A stretch of DNA of 47,066 nt from Atopobiaceae bacterium (GCA_902834555.1 CADFJN010000020.1:1-47066), one strand, 5' to 3'. Counted from the stretch's first letter, positions 15,773 to 24,563 are shown. Program-made: numbers and translations. Notes: generated from the sequence alone by a model not told the origin.

Positions 15773-16711
15773 TTAGCCGTTCTCGCGCTCCGTTGCGTCG
15801 CGCTCGGAGCGGTCGTCGTGGCCGCCCGTCTCGGCGAGCAGGCCTTGGCGCGCGGCCTCCAGGTCGTCGCGCTGCTCGGCGGGAAGCTCCGGGTAGTGCG
15901 GGTCGCACGCCTCGAGCGTGCGGACGATGGCCTCCGAGACGAGCCAGCGCGCGTAGAACTTCTGGTCTGCCGGGATAACGTACCAGGGTGCCTCTTTGGT
16001 GGCGGTGCGGTCGATGCAGCGCTCGTAGGCGGCCATGTACTTGGGCCACAGCTGGCGCTCGGTCACGTCGGACGAGGAGAACTTCCAGTTCTTGGACTCG
16101 TCATCGATGCGGTCGAGGAAGCGCCTGCGCTGCTCGGCGCTGCTCACGTTGAGGAAGATCTTGAGCACGCGGTAGCCGTTCTCCCAGAGGTAGCGCTCGA
16201 AGTCGCGGATCTGGCGGTAGCGCTGCTCGAAGAAGTCGTCCTTGGGGGTTTCGAGCACGCGCTTGGGCATGCGGTAGGTCTTCTGGAGGTCGTGTACGCG
16301 CACAACCAGCACGTCCTCGTAGTAGCTGCGGTTGAAGAGGCCAATGCAGCCGCGACGCGGCAGCTTGGTGGCGGCGCGCCAGAGGAAGTCGTGCGCGAGC
16401 TCCTCCGAGGAGGGCTGCTTGAAGCTTGCCACCGTCACGCCCTGCGGGTTGATGCCGCTCATCACGTGCTTGATGGTGGAGTCCTTGCCAGCCGCGTCCA
16501 TGGCCTGCAGGATTATCACAACGCCCTCGCGGCCCTCGGCGTAGAGCCTGTCCTGGAGCTCGGCCATGCGCTGGGTGTTTGCCTCGGTGAGGGACTCGAA
16601 GTTGGGCCTGAGTTTCTTCTCCACGTGGACGTCTGTGGGGCAGTCGTCGAGTTTGAAGTGGCCCGAGCCATCGAACCTGCAATCTTTGAGCTCCTGGAAC
16701 TCCATACGCAT
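15773..16711 (-). CDS. ppk2: Polyphosphate kinase 2 family protein
   Basis: A 312-aa PPK2 protein, which moves phosphate between polyphosphate and a nucleoside mono- or diphosphate. The Walker A-like loop is LQAMDAAGKDSTIKHV (about 68-83). Further conserved PPK2 blocks are GINPQGV, FKQPSSEELAHDFLWR, the second catalytic segment IGLFNRSYYEDVLVVRVH and the lid residues around RRRFLDR. The C-terminal 25 residues are charged and low-complexity. Length and motifs fit class I or III single-domain PPK2; which nucleotide it uses cannot be read by eye. ATG 16711 has GAGGAG just upstream, and a second in-frame ATG lies two codons on. Confidence 0.9.
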   Translation of the reverse strand: MRMEFQELKDCRFDGSGHFKLDDCPTDVHVEKKLRPNFESLTEANTQRMAELQDRLYAEGREGVVIILQAMDAAGKDSTIKHVMSGINPQGVTVASFKQPSSEELAHDFLWRAATKLPRRGCIGLFNRSYYEDVLVVRVHDLQKTYRMPKRVLETPKDDFFEQRYRQIRDFERYLWENGYRVLKIFLNVSSAEQRRRFLDRIDDESKNWKFSSSDVTERQLWPKYMAAYERCIDRTATKEAPWYVIPADQKFYARWLVSEAIVRTLEACDPHYPELPAEQRDDLEAARQGLLAETGGHDDRSERDATERENG

Positions 16712-16764
16712 GCATCTCCTCGCGGTTCTCGGCAGGCACGACAGGACGTGCCGCCCCTCTCTAC

Positions 16765-17685
16765 CTACCCCATAGGGGCGGAGCTAACGCACGTGGGCGG
16801 CGCACCGGCGTCGCAGGGGTTCTCGCCCCCTTCACGCATGAATGCGGGCATGGCGCCCGTCTTGGCTGCAGCAGCGATGTCGAGAAGGGCGCCGGCAACC
16901 GCGTCCTCGGTCACCGAGCCAATGTGCCAGCGTGCCGCTGCCGCAACCTTGGGAGCCGCATTCGAGACGGCAACGGAATTGGGCACGCCCTCGATGATGG
17001 CCAGGTCATTCTCGGAGTCCCCAAAGACGCAGACCTCGTTAAGGCCTATGCCCAACTGGTCCATGAGAATTGTAAGTCCGCTCATCTTGGAGACGCCGGC
17101 GGGCAGGATGTCCAACGTGGAGGAAGCGGCACTGGGAAAGACGAAGTCGAACTCGGGGAAGTCGCGGACCAGGTCGTGGCGGAGGTCCTCCATGTGGGCG
17201 CGCGAGTGGTCGCTGTGGATGTTGTTCTTCACGTACGTGCCGGCCGGAATGTGCGCGGTCGTGCGGCGGAACGCGTGAAAGGCCTTGGGGTGGCGTGCCA
17301 GCTCCTCGTCTGTGATGCCTACGACAACGTCACCGTTCTCGCTGTTGTTTTCGTAGGCGGTGAGGGCGGTTCTCTCGCCGTCGCGTTCGCGCAGGTAGGC
17401 AACAAGGCGCTCGAGGCCGTCGCGCGCAGGTGCCTCCTCGTAGACCACGCGGCCGCGCAGGCGCACAACCTGGCCGTTCACAAAGACGCCGGTCTGGAAG
17501 CAGTCTGCCGCGTCGTTCTCGAACATCCACGACATCATGGCAATGGTCCTGCCAGAGATGGGGCCGGCGAGCACACCCGGCGCGGCATTGGCGGCGCGCA
17601 CGGCGGCAATGGCCGCGTCCGACGCGCAACCCTGGCCATAGGGAATCAAGGTGTTGTCGAGGTCCGAGAGTGCGAGCTTTATCAC
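16765..17685 (-). CDS. HAD-superfamily (Cof-type) hydrolase
   Basis: A 306-aa haloacid-dehalogenase-like phosphatase of the Cof/type IIB group, acting in the cytoplasm on small phosphometabolites. Motif I is LALSDLDNTL at the N-terminus, with nucleophile Asp followed two residues later by the acid/base Asp. Motif II is GPISGRT. The C-terminal motif III/IV is KMSGL and VFGDSENDLAIIEGVPNSVAVSNA. The cap domain between them contains HIPAGTYVKNNIHSD. The start is GTG 17685, with AAGGGGCGTC directly upstream; an ATG at 17727 in the same frame is possible. The gene is separated from the radical SAM gene by a terminator, and tandem 21-bp units sit in its promoter region. Confidence 0.85.
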   Translation of the reverse strand: MIKLALSDLDNTLIPYGQGCASDAAIAAVRAANAAPGVLAGPISGRTIAMMSWMFENDAADCFQTGVFVNGQVVRLRGRVVYEEAPARDGLERLVAYLRERDGERTALTAYENNSENGDVVVGITDEELARHPKAFHAFRRTTAHIPAGTYVKNNIHSDHSRAHMEDLRHDLVRDFPEFDFVFPSAASSTLDILPAGVSKMSGLTILMDQLGIGLNEVCVFGDSENDLAIIEGVPNSVAVSNAAPKVAAAARWHIGSVTEDAVAGALLDIAAAAKTGAMPAFMREGGENPCDAGAPPTCVSSAPMG

Positions 17686-17748
17686 GACGCCCCTTCCCTT
17701 CTCGGTGCTGTTTGCTGAGAAGAGCATACGGCAGTGCGGAGCGTGACA

Positions 17749-17790
17749 CGGGATTCCATTGCCGAGTAACGGGATTCCATTACCGGGCAA
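17749..17790. repeat. Two tandem 21-bp units
   Basis: Units 17749-17769 and 17770-17790 begin CGGGATTCCATT and end in a CCgrGyAA-like core. They match the three units at 10071-10133 in length and sequence. A partial inverted copy (AAAATCCCACG) follows. They lie about 65 bases upstream of the HAD gene start, in its probable promoter. Confidence 0.8.
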
Positions 17791-17830
17791 CAAAATCCCA
17801 CGCCCCCAGTCGTCGCCAACCGGCGCAAGC

Positions 17831-17872
17831 AAAAGCCCCGTCGCCACGGCCATCCGGCAGCAGCAACGGGGC
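17831..17872 (-). terminator. Terminator of the radical SAM gene
   Basis: On the minus strand GCCCCGT (17866-17872) pairs with ACGGGGC (17835-17841), extended inward with one mismatch, followed by TTTTGC. It lies about 35 bases beyond the stop at 17908. Confidence 0.75.
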
Positions 17873-17907
17873 GACAAACGCTTTCGCGCGAGAGGGGCGA
17901 GCAGCAC

Positions 17908-19422
17908 CTACTTTGCGGCGCCGACCGTCTCCTTCTCCTCCTCCTTGAGCTCCTCCTCGATGTGCGAGTCAAGCTCGGCGTCCTTCTCGGCAAGCATCTT
18001 GGCCTTCTTGTCGACATCCATCATCGAGATGTTGTCCTCGTAGACCTTCTTGCCGGTGGGGTGCTCCTCGACCCAGATGCGGTCACCCTCGGGTGCCCAC
18101 TTCTCGGCGTACTTAGCCGTGCGGGCGCACAGGTGGTCGACGTCCTCCGGCGAGGTGTACTCGGTAGACTTGGCATCCGCGTCGTGAACCATCTTGGGAA
18201 GAACCTGCGGGTTCTCGAGCATGGGGCAGGGGCGAAGCATGTTGTCGTTCCAAGGCCAATTGGCGCGGTACTCCTGGAAGATGGGCTGCTGCAGGCACTC
18301 CAGCCAGCTCTTCTCGTGAATGTTGGCGTTGGAGTAGTGAATAAAGACGCAGGGTTCAACGTCGCCGCGGGCGTTTACGTGGCAGAACACGCGGCCGCCG
18401 GCGATGCAGCCACCCACGAACTCACCGTCGTTCTGGAAGTCCATGGCCATGATGGTCTTGCCACCCTCATAGTCACGAATCTTGCGAACGCGGTCGATCA
18501 TGTACTCGCGCTGCTCGATGGTGGGCATGAGGTCGGCGTTGGCGCCCTCGCCCACCGGCATGTAGTGGAAGTACCACTGCCACAGCGCACCGTGCTCGAT
18601 GATGAAGTCGTAGTACTCGTCGGAGGTGACATCCTCGACGTTGTTGCGCGTATAGCAGGTGGAGATGCCGAAGGGCACGCCGTTCTCGGTCATGAGGTCC
18701 ATGGCGCGCACGACCTCGTCGAAAGAGCCGTCGCCGCGGCGGCCGTCGTTAGCGGTCTTGAAGCCCTCGAGCGACATCGAGAACACGATGTTGCCCAGGC
18801 GCTTGCAATCGTCACAGAGCTGCTGGTCGATGAGCGAGCCGTTGGTGAAGAGACCAAAGATGCAGTCGTCGTGCTTCTCGGCAAGGCGGACGACGTCCTT
18901 CTTGCGCACCAGGGGCTCACCGCCGGTCATCATGAAGAAGTGTGTGCCCAGCGCCTTGGCCTCGGTGACCAGGCGATCCATGTCATCGAAGGAGAGGTTG
19001 AGGGAGTTGCCGTAGTCGGCGGCCCAGCAGCCGATGCAGTGCTTGTTGCAGGCACTCGTGGGGTCGAAGATGATGATCCAGGGCACGTTGCACTGGTACT
19101 TCTCGGCAGACTGGGTAGTCTCGCGCAGGCCGCGGAAGGCGGACTCGTAGGCGCCGTTCAGGACGGCGGTCTTCAAGATGTTGGGGTCAACGCGGTCCCT
19201 CACCAGCTCGATGAGGAAGTTCTCCCACTTGGAGCCGGGATAGAATGCGCGGCGCAGGGAGTTTGCCATGTCGGGCGCGGTGTCGGCGAGGAGCTTGCCG
19301 CCCATGTCCAGGAACTTGTTGATGGCCTCCTCGGGGTGATCGCCCTTGACGCCCTTGATCGCTTGGTCGATGACGACGCTGAAAGCCTTTCGCTCGGCTG
19401 CGTGCGCGATTTTCGACTGCAT
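17908..19422 (-). CDS. Radical SAM protein, function unassigned
   Basis: A 504-aa radical SAM enzyme. The 4Fe-4S/SAM-binding CxxxCxxC is Cys125, Cys129 and Cys132 (CNKHCIGC), followed by the SAM-contact motif MMTGGEPL. About 110 residues precede the core, starting MQSKIAHAAERKAF, with no signal peptide. After the barrel a further cysteine set (GGCIAGGRVFC, DVEPCVF, WLECLQ, MLRPCPML) suggests an auxiliary Fe-S site similar to SPASM or twitch domains. The last 30 residues are highly charged, Lys/Glu/Asp-rich. Such proteins modify peptides or metabolites, but no precursor peptide or partner is adjacent. It is transcribed alone and diverges from the acyl-CoA ligase/iorAB genes. ATG 19422 has a GAAAGGA site. 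Confidence 0.85.
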   Translation of the reverse strand: MQSKIAHAAERKAFSVVIDQAIKGVKGDHPEEAINKFLDMGGKLLADTAPDMANSLRRAFYPGSKWENFLIELVRDRVDPNILKTAVLNGAYESAFRGLRETTQSAEKYQCNVPWIIIFDPTSACNKHCIGCWAADYGNSLNLSFDDMDRLVTEAKALGTHFFMMTGGEPLVRKKDVVRLAEKHDDCIFGLFTNGSLIDQQLCDDCKRLGNIVFSMSLEGFKTANDGRRGDGSFDEVVRAMDLMTENGVPFGISTCYTRNNVEDVTSDEYYDFIIEHGALWQWYFHYMPVGEGANADLMPTIEQREYMIDRVRKIRDYEGGKTIMAMDFQNDGEFVGGCIAGGRVFCHVNARGDVEPCVFIHYSNANIHEKSWLECLQQPIFQEYRANWPWNDNMLRPCPMLENPQVLPKMVHDADAKSTEYTSPEDVDHLCARTAKYAEKWAPEGDRIWVEEHPTGKKVYEDNISMMDVDKKAKMLAEKDAELDSHIEEELKEEEKETVGAAK

Positions 19423-19447
19423 TGTTGTTCCTTTCGCCCGGTGGCGG

Positions 19448-19468
19448 CGGCCGAACTACCTTCGGCCG
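19448..19468 (-). promoter_or_regulatory. Leader hairpin before the radical SAM gene
   Basis: CGGCCGAA and TTCGGCCG pair perfectly (8 bp) around a 5-base loop, between the predicted transcription start and the ribosome site. Confidence 0.5.
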
Positions 19469-19481
19469 ATTTCTTGCACCT

Positions 19482-19510
19482 TTGTATGGACGGTCAAATA
19501 TTTTGACCAA
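19482..19510 (-). promoter_or_regulatory. Promoter with overlapping operator, radical SAM gene
   Basis: On the minus strand TTGGTC (19505-19510) and ATACAA (19482-19487) are 17 bases apart. The spacer holds most of a 17-bp palindrome (19492-19508) with arms GGTCAAA and TTTGACC. A dyad between -35 and -10 suggests repression by an unidentified regulator. Confidence 0.45.
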
Positions 19511-19809
19511 GATTTGAAAAAAAATCAACCCCGGATCGAGAAAGCCTGAAGAAGCGTTAACAAAAGGGGCGAGAAGGACGCGCGCAGCCGAGAGCGGCGG
19601 CGTTTCTCGGCGCGCGGCGGCGGGCGGAGGGCTGCGGCGGCAGGCGGCGGCAACCCAGCCCCGGCCACGGCGGCAATTCTCGCCGAAAGCGCAATCTCCC
19701 CCGCCCCCGCAGCACCGCACCCGTCTAGAATAATAAAGCTGCCGCCTCGCACCATCGCCAGTGGCGCCCCAGGCATCCCCGCAAGTCCGCCAGGTCATTT
19801 GGAGGCATC

Positions 19810-21446
19810 GTGACCATCGTCGACATGCTGCGCAAGAACGCCGAGCTCTACCCCACCGAGGTTGCCCTCGTGGAGGTGAACCCACAGCGCCGCGAGAACC
19901 GCCACATCACCTGGCGCGAATACGAGCTCGTCGAGACAACGGATGACGAGCCCTTTCGCCGCGAGATGACCTGGCAGGTCTTTGACGAGAAGGCCAACCG
20001 CTTTGCAAACCTGCTGCTCTCGCGCGGCATCCGCAAGGACGACAAGGTCGCAGTCCTGCTCTACAACTGCATCGAGTGGCTCCCCATCTACTTTGGCGTG
20101 CTCAAGAGCGGCGCCACGGTGGTGCCGCTCAACTTCCGCTACTCCGCCGATGAGATCCGCTACTGCGTCGAGAAGTCCGACGCCGACATCCTGGTCTTTG
20201 GCCCCGAGTTCACCGGCCGCGTCGAAGAGATCGTGCCCCAGATCCAGAAGGGCCGCCTGCTCTTCTACGTGGGTGACGACTGCCCCACCTGGGCCGAGCC
20301 CTACCAGGAGCTCGTTGGCCTGTGCTCCTCGGCAGACCCCATGATCCCGCTCTCCGAGGACGAGGACGCGGCGGTCTACTTTAGCTCGGGCACCACCGGC
20401 TTCCCCAAGGCCATCCTGCACCACCACCAGAGCCTCACCCAGGCCGCCATCATGGAGCAGAAGCACCACGGTCAGACGCACGACGACGTCTTTCTCTGCA
20501 TCCCGCCGCTCTACCACACCGGCGCCATCATGCACTGGATGGGGTCGCTCGCCGTGGGCGGGCGCGGCGTGCTCCTGCGCGGCGTGAGCCCCAAGACCAT
20601 CCTCGAGACCGTCTCCAACGAGCGCTGCACCATCGTGTGGCTGCTCGTCCCTGGGCGCAGGACATCCTTCTCGCCATCGAGCAGGGCACGGTCACGCTGG
20701 CCGACTACCACCTCGACCAGTGGCGCCTCATGCACATTGGCGCCCAGCCGGTGCCCAAGAGCCTGGTGCACCGCTGGCTCAAGGTCTTCCCCAACCAGCA
20801 GTACGACACCAACTACGGCCTCTCGGAGTCCTGCGGTCCCGGCTGCGTCCACCTGGGTGTGGAGAACGTGGACCACGTGGGCGCCATTGGCGTTCCCGGC
20901 TACCAGTGGGAGTGCAAGATCGTGGACGAGAAGGGCGAGGAGGTCGCGTCCGGCGAGGTTGGCGAGCTCTGCGTGAAGGGCCCGGGCCTCATGGAGTGCT
21001 ACTACAAGGACCCCGCGGCCACGGCCGAGACCCTTATCGACGGCTGGCTGCACACCGGCGACATGGCGCGCCAGGACGAGGACGGCTTCTACTGGCTGGT
21101 CGACCGCAAGAAGGACGTTATCGTGATGGGCGGCGAGAACCTCTACCCCGTGCAGATCGAGGACTTTCTCGCCTCCAACCCCGCCATCCAGGACGTGGCC
21201 GTCATCGGCCTGCCTGACGAGCGCCTGGGCGAGATACCTGCAGCAATCATCGAGCTCAAGCCCGGCTACGAGGACACCACCGAGGACGACATCAACGAGT
21301 TCTGCCTGGCGCTCCCCCGCTACAAGCGGCCGCGCAAGGTGATCTTTGCCGAGGTGCCGAGAAACCCCACGGGCAAGATCGAGAAGCCGCTCCTGCGCGA
21401 GAGGTACGGGGCGGCGCACCTGGTAGACCAGGAGAACAAGGCCTAG
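19810..21446 (+). CDS. AMP-forming acyl-CoA ligase, interrupted by a frameshift
   Basis: A member of the ANL (AMP-binding) superfamily that activates a carboxylic acid with ATP and CoA. The start is GTG 19810 after GGAGG. The P-loop FSSGTTGFPK is at residues 191-200; later motifs are NYGLSESCG, GWLHTGDMARQDEDGFYWLVDRKKD (shown in part here as DRKKD) and the catalytic-lysine motif NPTGKIEK near the C-terminus. The frame breaks at about 20650: it reads IVWLLVP, then continues one frame over as WAQDILLAIEQG. Adding one base in the CCC run restores about 545 aa, the usual size. It stands directly before iorAB, so aryl or branched acids are likely substrates. The gene may be inactive, or the indel may be a sequencing error. 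Confidence 0.82.
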
Positions 21447-21500
21447 ACGGCCCACCGGAGAGGCAACACAGGCGGGCAGTCCGCCGGGAGAGGAGAGCGC

Positions 21501-23306
21501 ATGGGAAAGCAGCTACTGTCGGGCAACGAGGCCATTGCCGAGGGGGCGTGGTCGGCAGGCGCGGGTGTGGGAACGGGCTACCCCGGCACCCCCTCCACCG
21601 AGACCCTCGAGAACCTCGTGCAGCACGGTGACGTCTACTGCGAGTGGTCACCCAACGAGAAGGTCGCCCTCGAGGTGGGCATTGGCTCTGCCATGGGCGG
21701 TGTGCGCACGCTGGTCACCATGAAGCACGTTGGCCTGAACGTTGCGGCAGACCCGTTCATGAGCGTTACCAACACGGGCATCAACGCAGGCCTGGTGCTT
21801 CTCGTCGCCGACGACCCCTCCATGTACAGCTCCCAGAACGAGCAGGACACGAGGAACTATGCCGCGTTTGCCCGCGTGCCGTGCTTGGACCCGTCGGACT
21901 CCCAGGAGGCCTACGACTTCGCGCGCAAGGCGTTTGACATCTCCGAGCGCTTCGACACGCCCGTCATTCTCCACGAGACCATGCGCATTGCCCACACGAG
22001 GACCATGGTCGAGTGCTCCCACGAGCGCGACCTTGATGCCGCCACTCCCCGCGACTACCAGAGCCAGCCCAGCAAGTACGTGATGATGCCCGCCTACGCC
22101 GTGGCGCGCACCCGCGTGACCAACGAGCGCGAGGACGCCCTGGTGGAGTTTGCCGAGACGAGCGACCTCAACCGCGTCGAGATGCGCGACACCAAGGTTG
22201 GCATCATCGTCGCCGGCGCCCTCTACAACCACGTGCGCGAGGCGCTGCCCGAGGCCTCCACGCTCAAGCTTGGACTCACCTGGCCGCTGCCGCCAAAGCT
22301 CCTCGCGAGCTTTGCCGCCTCGGTCGAGAAGGTCTACGTGGTGGAGGAGTCCTGCCGCTACTTCCGCGACCACGTGGCGGCGCTGGGCATCAAGCTCTCC
22401 GAGCCGCCTGCGGCGCCTCTCCCCCGCTCCGGCGAGATCTTCCCTGCCGACATCCAGCGGAGCTTTGGCGTTGCCACGCCCGCGCATCTCGAGGCCGCGA
22501 AGGACCTTCCTCCTCGCCCGCCCGCGTTCTGCGCTGGCTGCCCACACCGCCTGGTCTTCAACGAGCTGCGCCGCATGAAGGCCATCGTGACCGGCGACAT
22601 TGGCTGCTACACGCTGGGCGCCGTCGCGCCCTTCCGTGCCGTCGACTCGGTGATCGACATGGGCGCCTCTCTCAGCATGAGCCACGGCATGGAGCTTGCC
22701 GGCATCCCCGAGCGCACCAAGCGCCCCGTGATTGGCGTCATTGGCGACTCCACCTTTGCGCACTCCGGCATCACGTCGCTTCTCGGCACCGCCTACAACG
22801 GGGGCAAGGGCACGCTGCTCATCCTGGACAACCGCACCACGGCCATGACCGGCACGCAGGGCAACCCCGTTAACGGCCTTACCCTCTCCGAGCAGGGCGC
22901 GCGGATCAGCCCGCTGCTGGACGCGGACGAGAAGCCCTCGGTTCTCGATCGCCCGGCGGGGCGGCCGCTCGACCTGCCCGCACTCTGCCGCGCCATTGGC
23001 GTCGACGAGGTCATCGAGGCCGACGCGCAGGACTTGAAGGCCGTGCGCGCGGCGCTCAAGGAGGCCGTCTCTCACGAAGACCTGCTCTCGGTGGTCATCT
23101 TCCGCTCGCCGTGCCGACTGGTTGACCGCACGCACAAGCCCGCGCCCGTCATCCGCGACTGCCGCCGCTGCGGCACCTGCGTCCAGATTGGCTGCCCAGC
23201 GCTTGGCAAGGACGAGACAAACTACGCCATCATCGACCCCACGCAGTGCGTGGGCTGCGGCCAGTGCGAGCAGGTGTGCCCGTTTGGGTGCATCAAGTCC
23301 GAGTAG
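21501..23306 (+). CDS. iorA: Indolepyruvate ferredoxin oxidoreductase alpha subunit
   Basis: A 601-aa IorA. With IorB it oxidatively decarboxylates aryl pyruvates (from Trp, Phe, Tyr) to aryl-acetyl-CoA, reducing ferredoxin. It starts KQLLSGNEAIAEGAW, as the family does, and GYPGTPSTE begins the pyrimidine-binding domain. The thiamine diphosphate/Mg motif is GDSTFAHSGITSL with LDNRTTAMTG. The C-terminal 60 residues carry two ferredoxin-like cysteine sets, CRRCGTCVQIGC and CVGCGQCEQVCPFGC. The ATG at 21501 has GGAGAGGAGA upstream. It is 54 bases after the CoA ligase and 30 before iorB, so the three form an operon for aromatic amino-acid fermentation. Confidence 0.95.
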   Translation: MGKQLLSGNEAIAEGAWSAGAGVGTGYPGTPSTETLENLVQHGDVYCEWSPNEKVALEVGIGSAMGGVRTLVTMKHVGLNVAADPFMSVTNTGINAGLVLLVADDPSMYSSQNEQDTRNYAAFARVPCLDPSDSQEAYDFARKAFDISERFDTPVILHETMRIAHTRTMVECSHERDLDAATPRDYQSQPSKYVMMPAYAVARTRVTNEREDALVEFAETSDLNRVEMRDTKVGIIVAGALYNHVREALPEASTLKLGLTWPLPPKLLASFAASVEKVYVVEESCRYFRDHVAALGIKLSEPPAAPLPRSGEIFPADIQRSFGVATPAHLEAAKDLPPRPPAFCAGCPHRLVFNELRRMKAIVTGDIGCYTLGAVAPFRAVDSVIDMGASLSMSHGMELAGIPERTKRPVIGVIGDSTFAHSGITSLLGTAYNGGKGTLLILDNRTTAMTGTQGNPVNGLTLSEQGARISPLLDADEKPSVLDRPAGRPLDLPALCRAIGVDEVIEADAQDLKAVRAALKEAVSHEDLLSVVIFRSPCRLVDRTHKPAPVIRDCRRCGTCVQIGCPALGKDETNYAIIDPTQCVGCGQCEQVCPFGCIKSE

Positions 23307-23336
23307 CCCGGCCCAGAGCAAGGGAGGTAGACACAC

Positions 23337-23975
23337 ATGCCACACGCAACAGCATCCGCGGCCAGCTCGACCGTCCACATGGGCGAGCGCGTGCATCTTG
23401 ACCACACCATGACTGTCCTTCTCGTAGGCGTTGGCGGACAGGGCACAATCCTTGCCGGCAACATCCTTGCCATGACCGCCTCGGAGGCGGGCCTCGACGT
23501 GAAGGTCTCCGAGATCCACGGCATGAGCCAGCGAGGCGGCTCCGTCTCGACCATCATCCGCATGGGCGAGCACGTTGACTCCATGGTCTGCGACCCGGGC
23601 ACGGCCGACGTGCTCGTAGCATTCGAGGCCATCGAGGCCCTGCGCAACCAGCAGTTCCTCAAGGATGGCGGGCGCCTCTTTGTGAACGACGAAACCATCG
23701 TTCCTGTGCCCGTGAACATTGGCAACGCCCAGATGCCCCGGCGGATTGGCGCGCGCCTGGACGAGATTGGCGCCGTACGCATCGACGCAGGCGAGATCGC
23801 CCGTGGCGTGGGGAGCCCTCGCTCGACCAACGTGGTGCTGGTAGGCGCGCTCTCGACGGCGCTCCCCTTTGCCGTCGACGAGTGGCGCGACGCCATTAGC
23901 CGCCGCGTACCGCCAAAGACCGTCGAGGCGAACCTTGCCGCGTTCGAGGCTGGTCGCAAAGCTGCCGAGCGGTAG
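23337..23975 (+). CDS. iorB: Indolepyruvate ferredoxin oxidoreductase beta subunit
   Basis: A 212-aa IorB, the gamma-domain subunit of 2-oxoacid:ferredoxin oxidoreductases, which contributes to CoA binding. The family signature VLLVGVGGQGTILAGNILA begins near residue 27, and EIHGMSQRGGSVSTIIR and GRLFVNDETIVP follow. The N-terminal extension of about 25 residues is longer than usual. The ATG at 23337 is nevertheless preferred because GGGAGG lies 8 bases upstream; an in-frame ATG at 23409 would remove the extension. It is the last gene of the operon and is followed by a good terminator. Confidence 0.93.
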   Translation: MPHATASAASSTVHMGERVHLDHTMTVLLVGVGGQGTILAGNILAMTASEAGLDVKVSEIHGMSQRGGSVSTIIRMGEHVDSMVCDPGTADVLVAFEAIEALRNQQFLKDGGRLFVNDETIVPVPVNIGNAQMPRRIGARLDEIGAVRIDAGEIARGVGSPRSTNVVLVGALSTALPFAVDEWRDAISRRVPPKTVEANLAAFEAGRKAAER

Positions 23976-23997
23976 GCTGCGGGGTTACGTAGCCACT

Positions 23998-24030
23998 AGG
24001 CGCCCGGGTCACTCGCTGGCCCGGGCGCCT
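23998..24030 (+). terminator. Rho-independent terminator after iorB
   Basis: Perfect 11-base arms AGGCGCCCGGG (23998-24008) and CCCGGGCGCCT (24020-24030), with TTTCTCG running on. It lies 22 bases after the stop. Confidence 0.85.
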
Positions 24031-24191
24031 TTCTCGTCACCCGTTGCGGCACATTCTCGCCGGTTCCGTCCCAAATGCGACCGCTCGCCATCTTGGTCGT
24101 ACTAGCTACCCCAAGGGAGTGGAATCTATGCCCTAACGCAGGCCGCATAGGCCCAAAACAGTATCCGTCGCAAGCGTTTGGGGTGATTTGT

Positions 24192-24563
24192 ATGGGGCAG
24201 TACGTACTCAACGAGAATGAAGGAAAGTACCTCTTCAACCTGTGTGCAAGCAACGGCCACATCGTCGCCACGTCCATGGTCTTCCCATCCAAGGACGATT
24301 GCCTTGATGGCATCAACCGCATTCGCAAGACCGCAAAGGACGCGGCCATCGAGGATACAACCGCGCTGGACTGGCAATCTGTGCCCGCACCCAAGTACCG
24401 CATCTTCCAGACCCTCTCAGGCAACTACTTCTTCCGCTTTTATCCAGATGACGGGAACGACATTGCCCAGTCGCATTCCTACCCGCATAAGGACAGCCTG
24501 CTGAGAAGGATCGAGCGCATGCGCAGCGAGGGAGACTCCCCGCTGGCGCAGGACGAGGAGTAG
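24192..24563 (+). CDS. DUF1508 (YegP-like) protein
   Basis: A 123-aa cytosolic protein with two DUF1508/YegP repeats, a small alpha/beta fold of unknown function. Repeat one runs through KYLFNLCASNGHIVATS and KDDCLDGINRIRKTA; repeat two through KYRIFQTLSGNYFFRF and KDSLLRRIERMR. The ATG at 24192 is chosen because the first repeat starts soon after and GGGGTGA precedes it; the frame is open to 24075 but that part is unlike the family. It is a stand-alone gene bounded by hairpins. Confidence 0.8.
   Translation: MGQYVLNENEGKYLFNLCASNGHIVATSMVFPSKDDCLDGINRIRKTAKDAAIEDTTALDWQSVPAPKYRIFQTLSGNYFFRFYPDDGNDIAQSHSYPHKDSLLRRIERMRSEGDSPLAQDEE

Larger units (their letters stand above)
19423..19809. other. 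Divergent intergenic region, radical SAM / CoA ligase
   Basis: A 387-base gap with no supported gene. Besides the promoter/operator at 19482-19510 and leader hairpin at 19448-19468, there is a hairpin GCCGAGA/TCTCGGC at 19587-19611. An AT-rich TAGAATAATAAAG at about 19724-19737 may be the -10 region for the ligase gene. The middle is very GC-rich low-complexity sequence and holds four CGAGAA/TTCTCG hexamers. Confidence 0.5.

Noticed and set aside
21648..23573. A 641-codon minus-strand frame
   Set aside because: Antisense to iorA/iorB, which have all the expected catalytic and Fe-S motifs.
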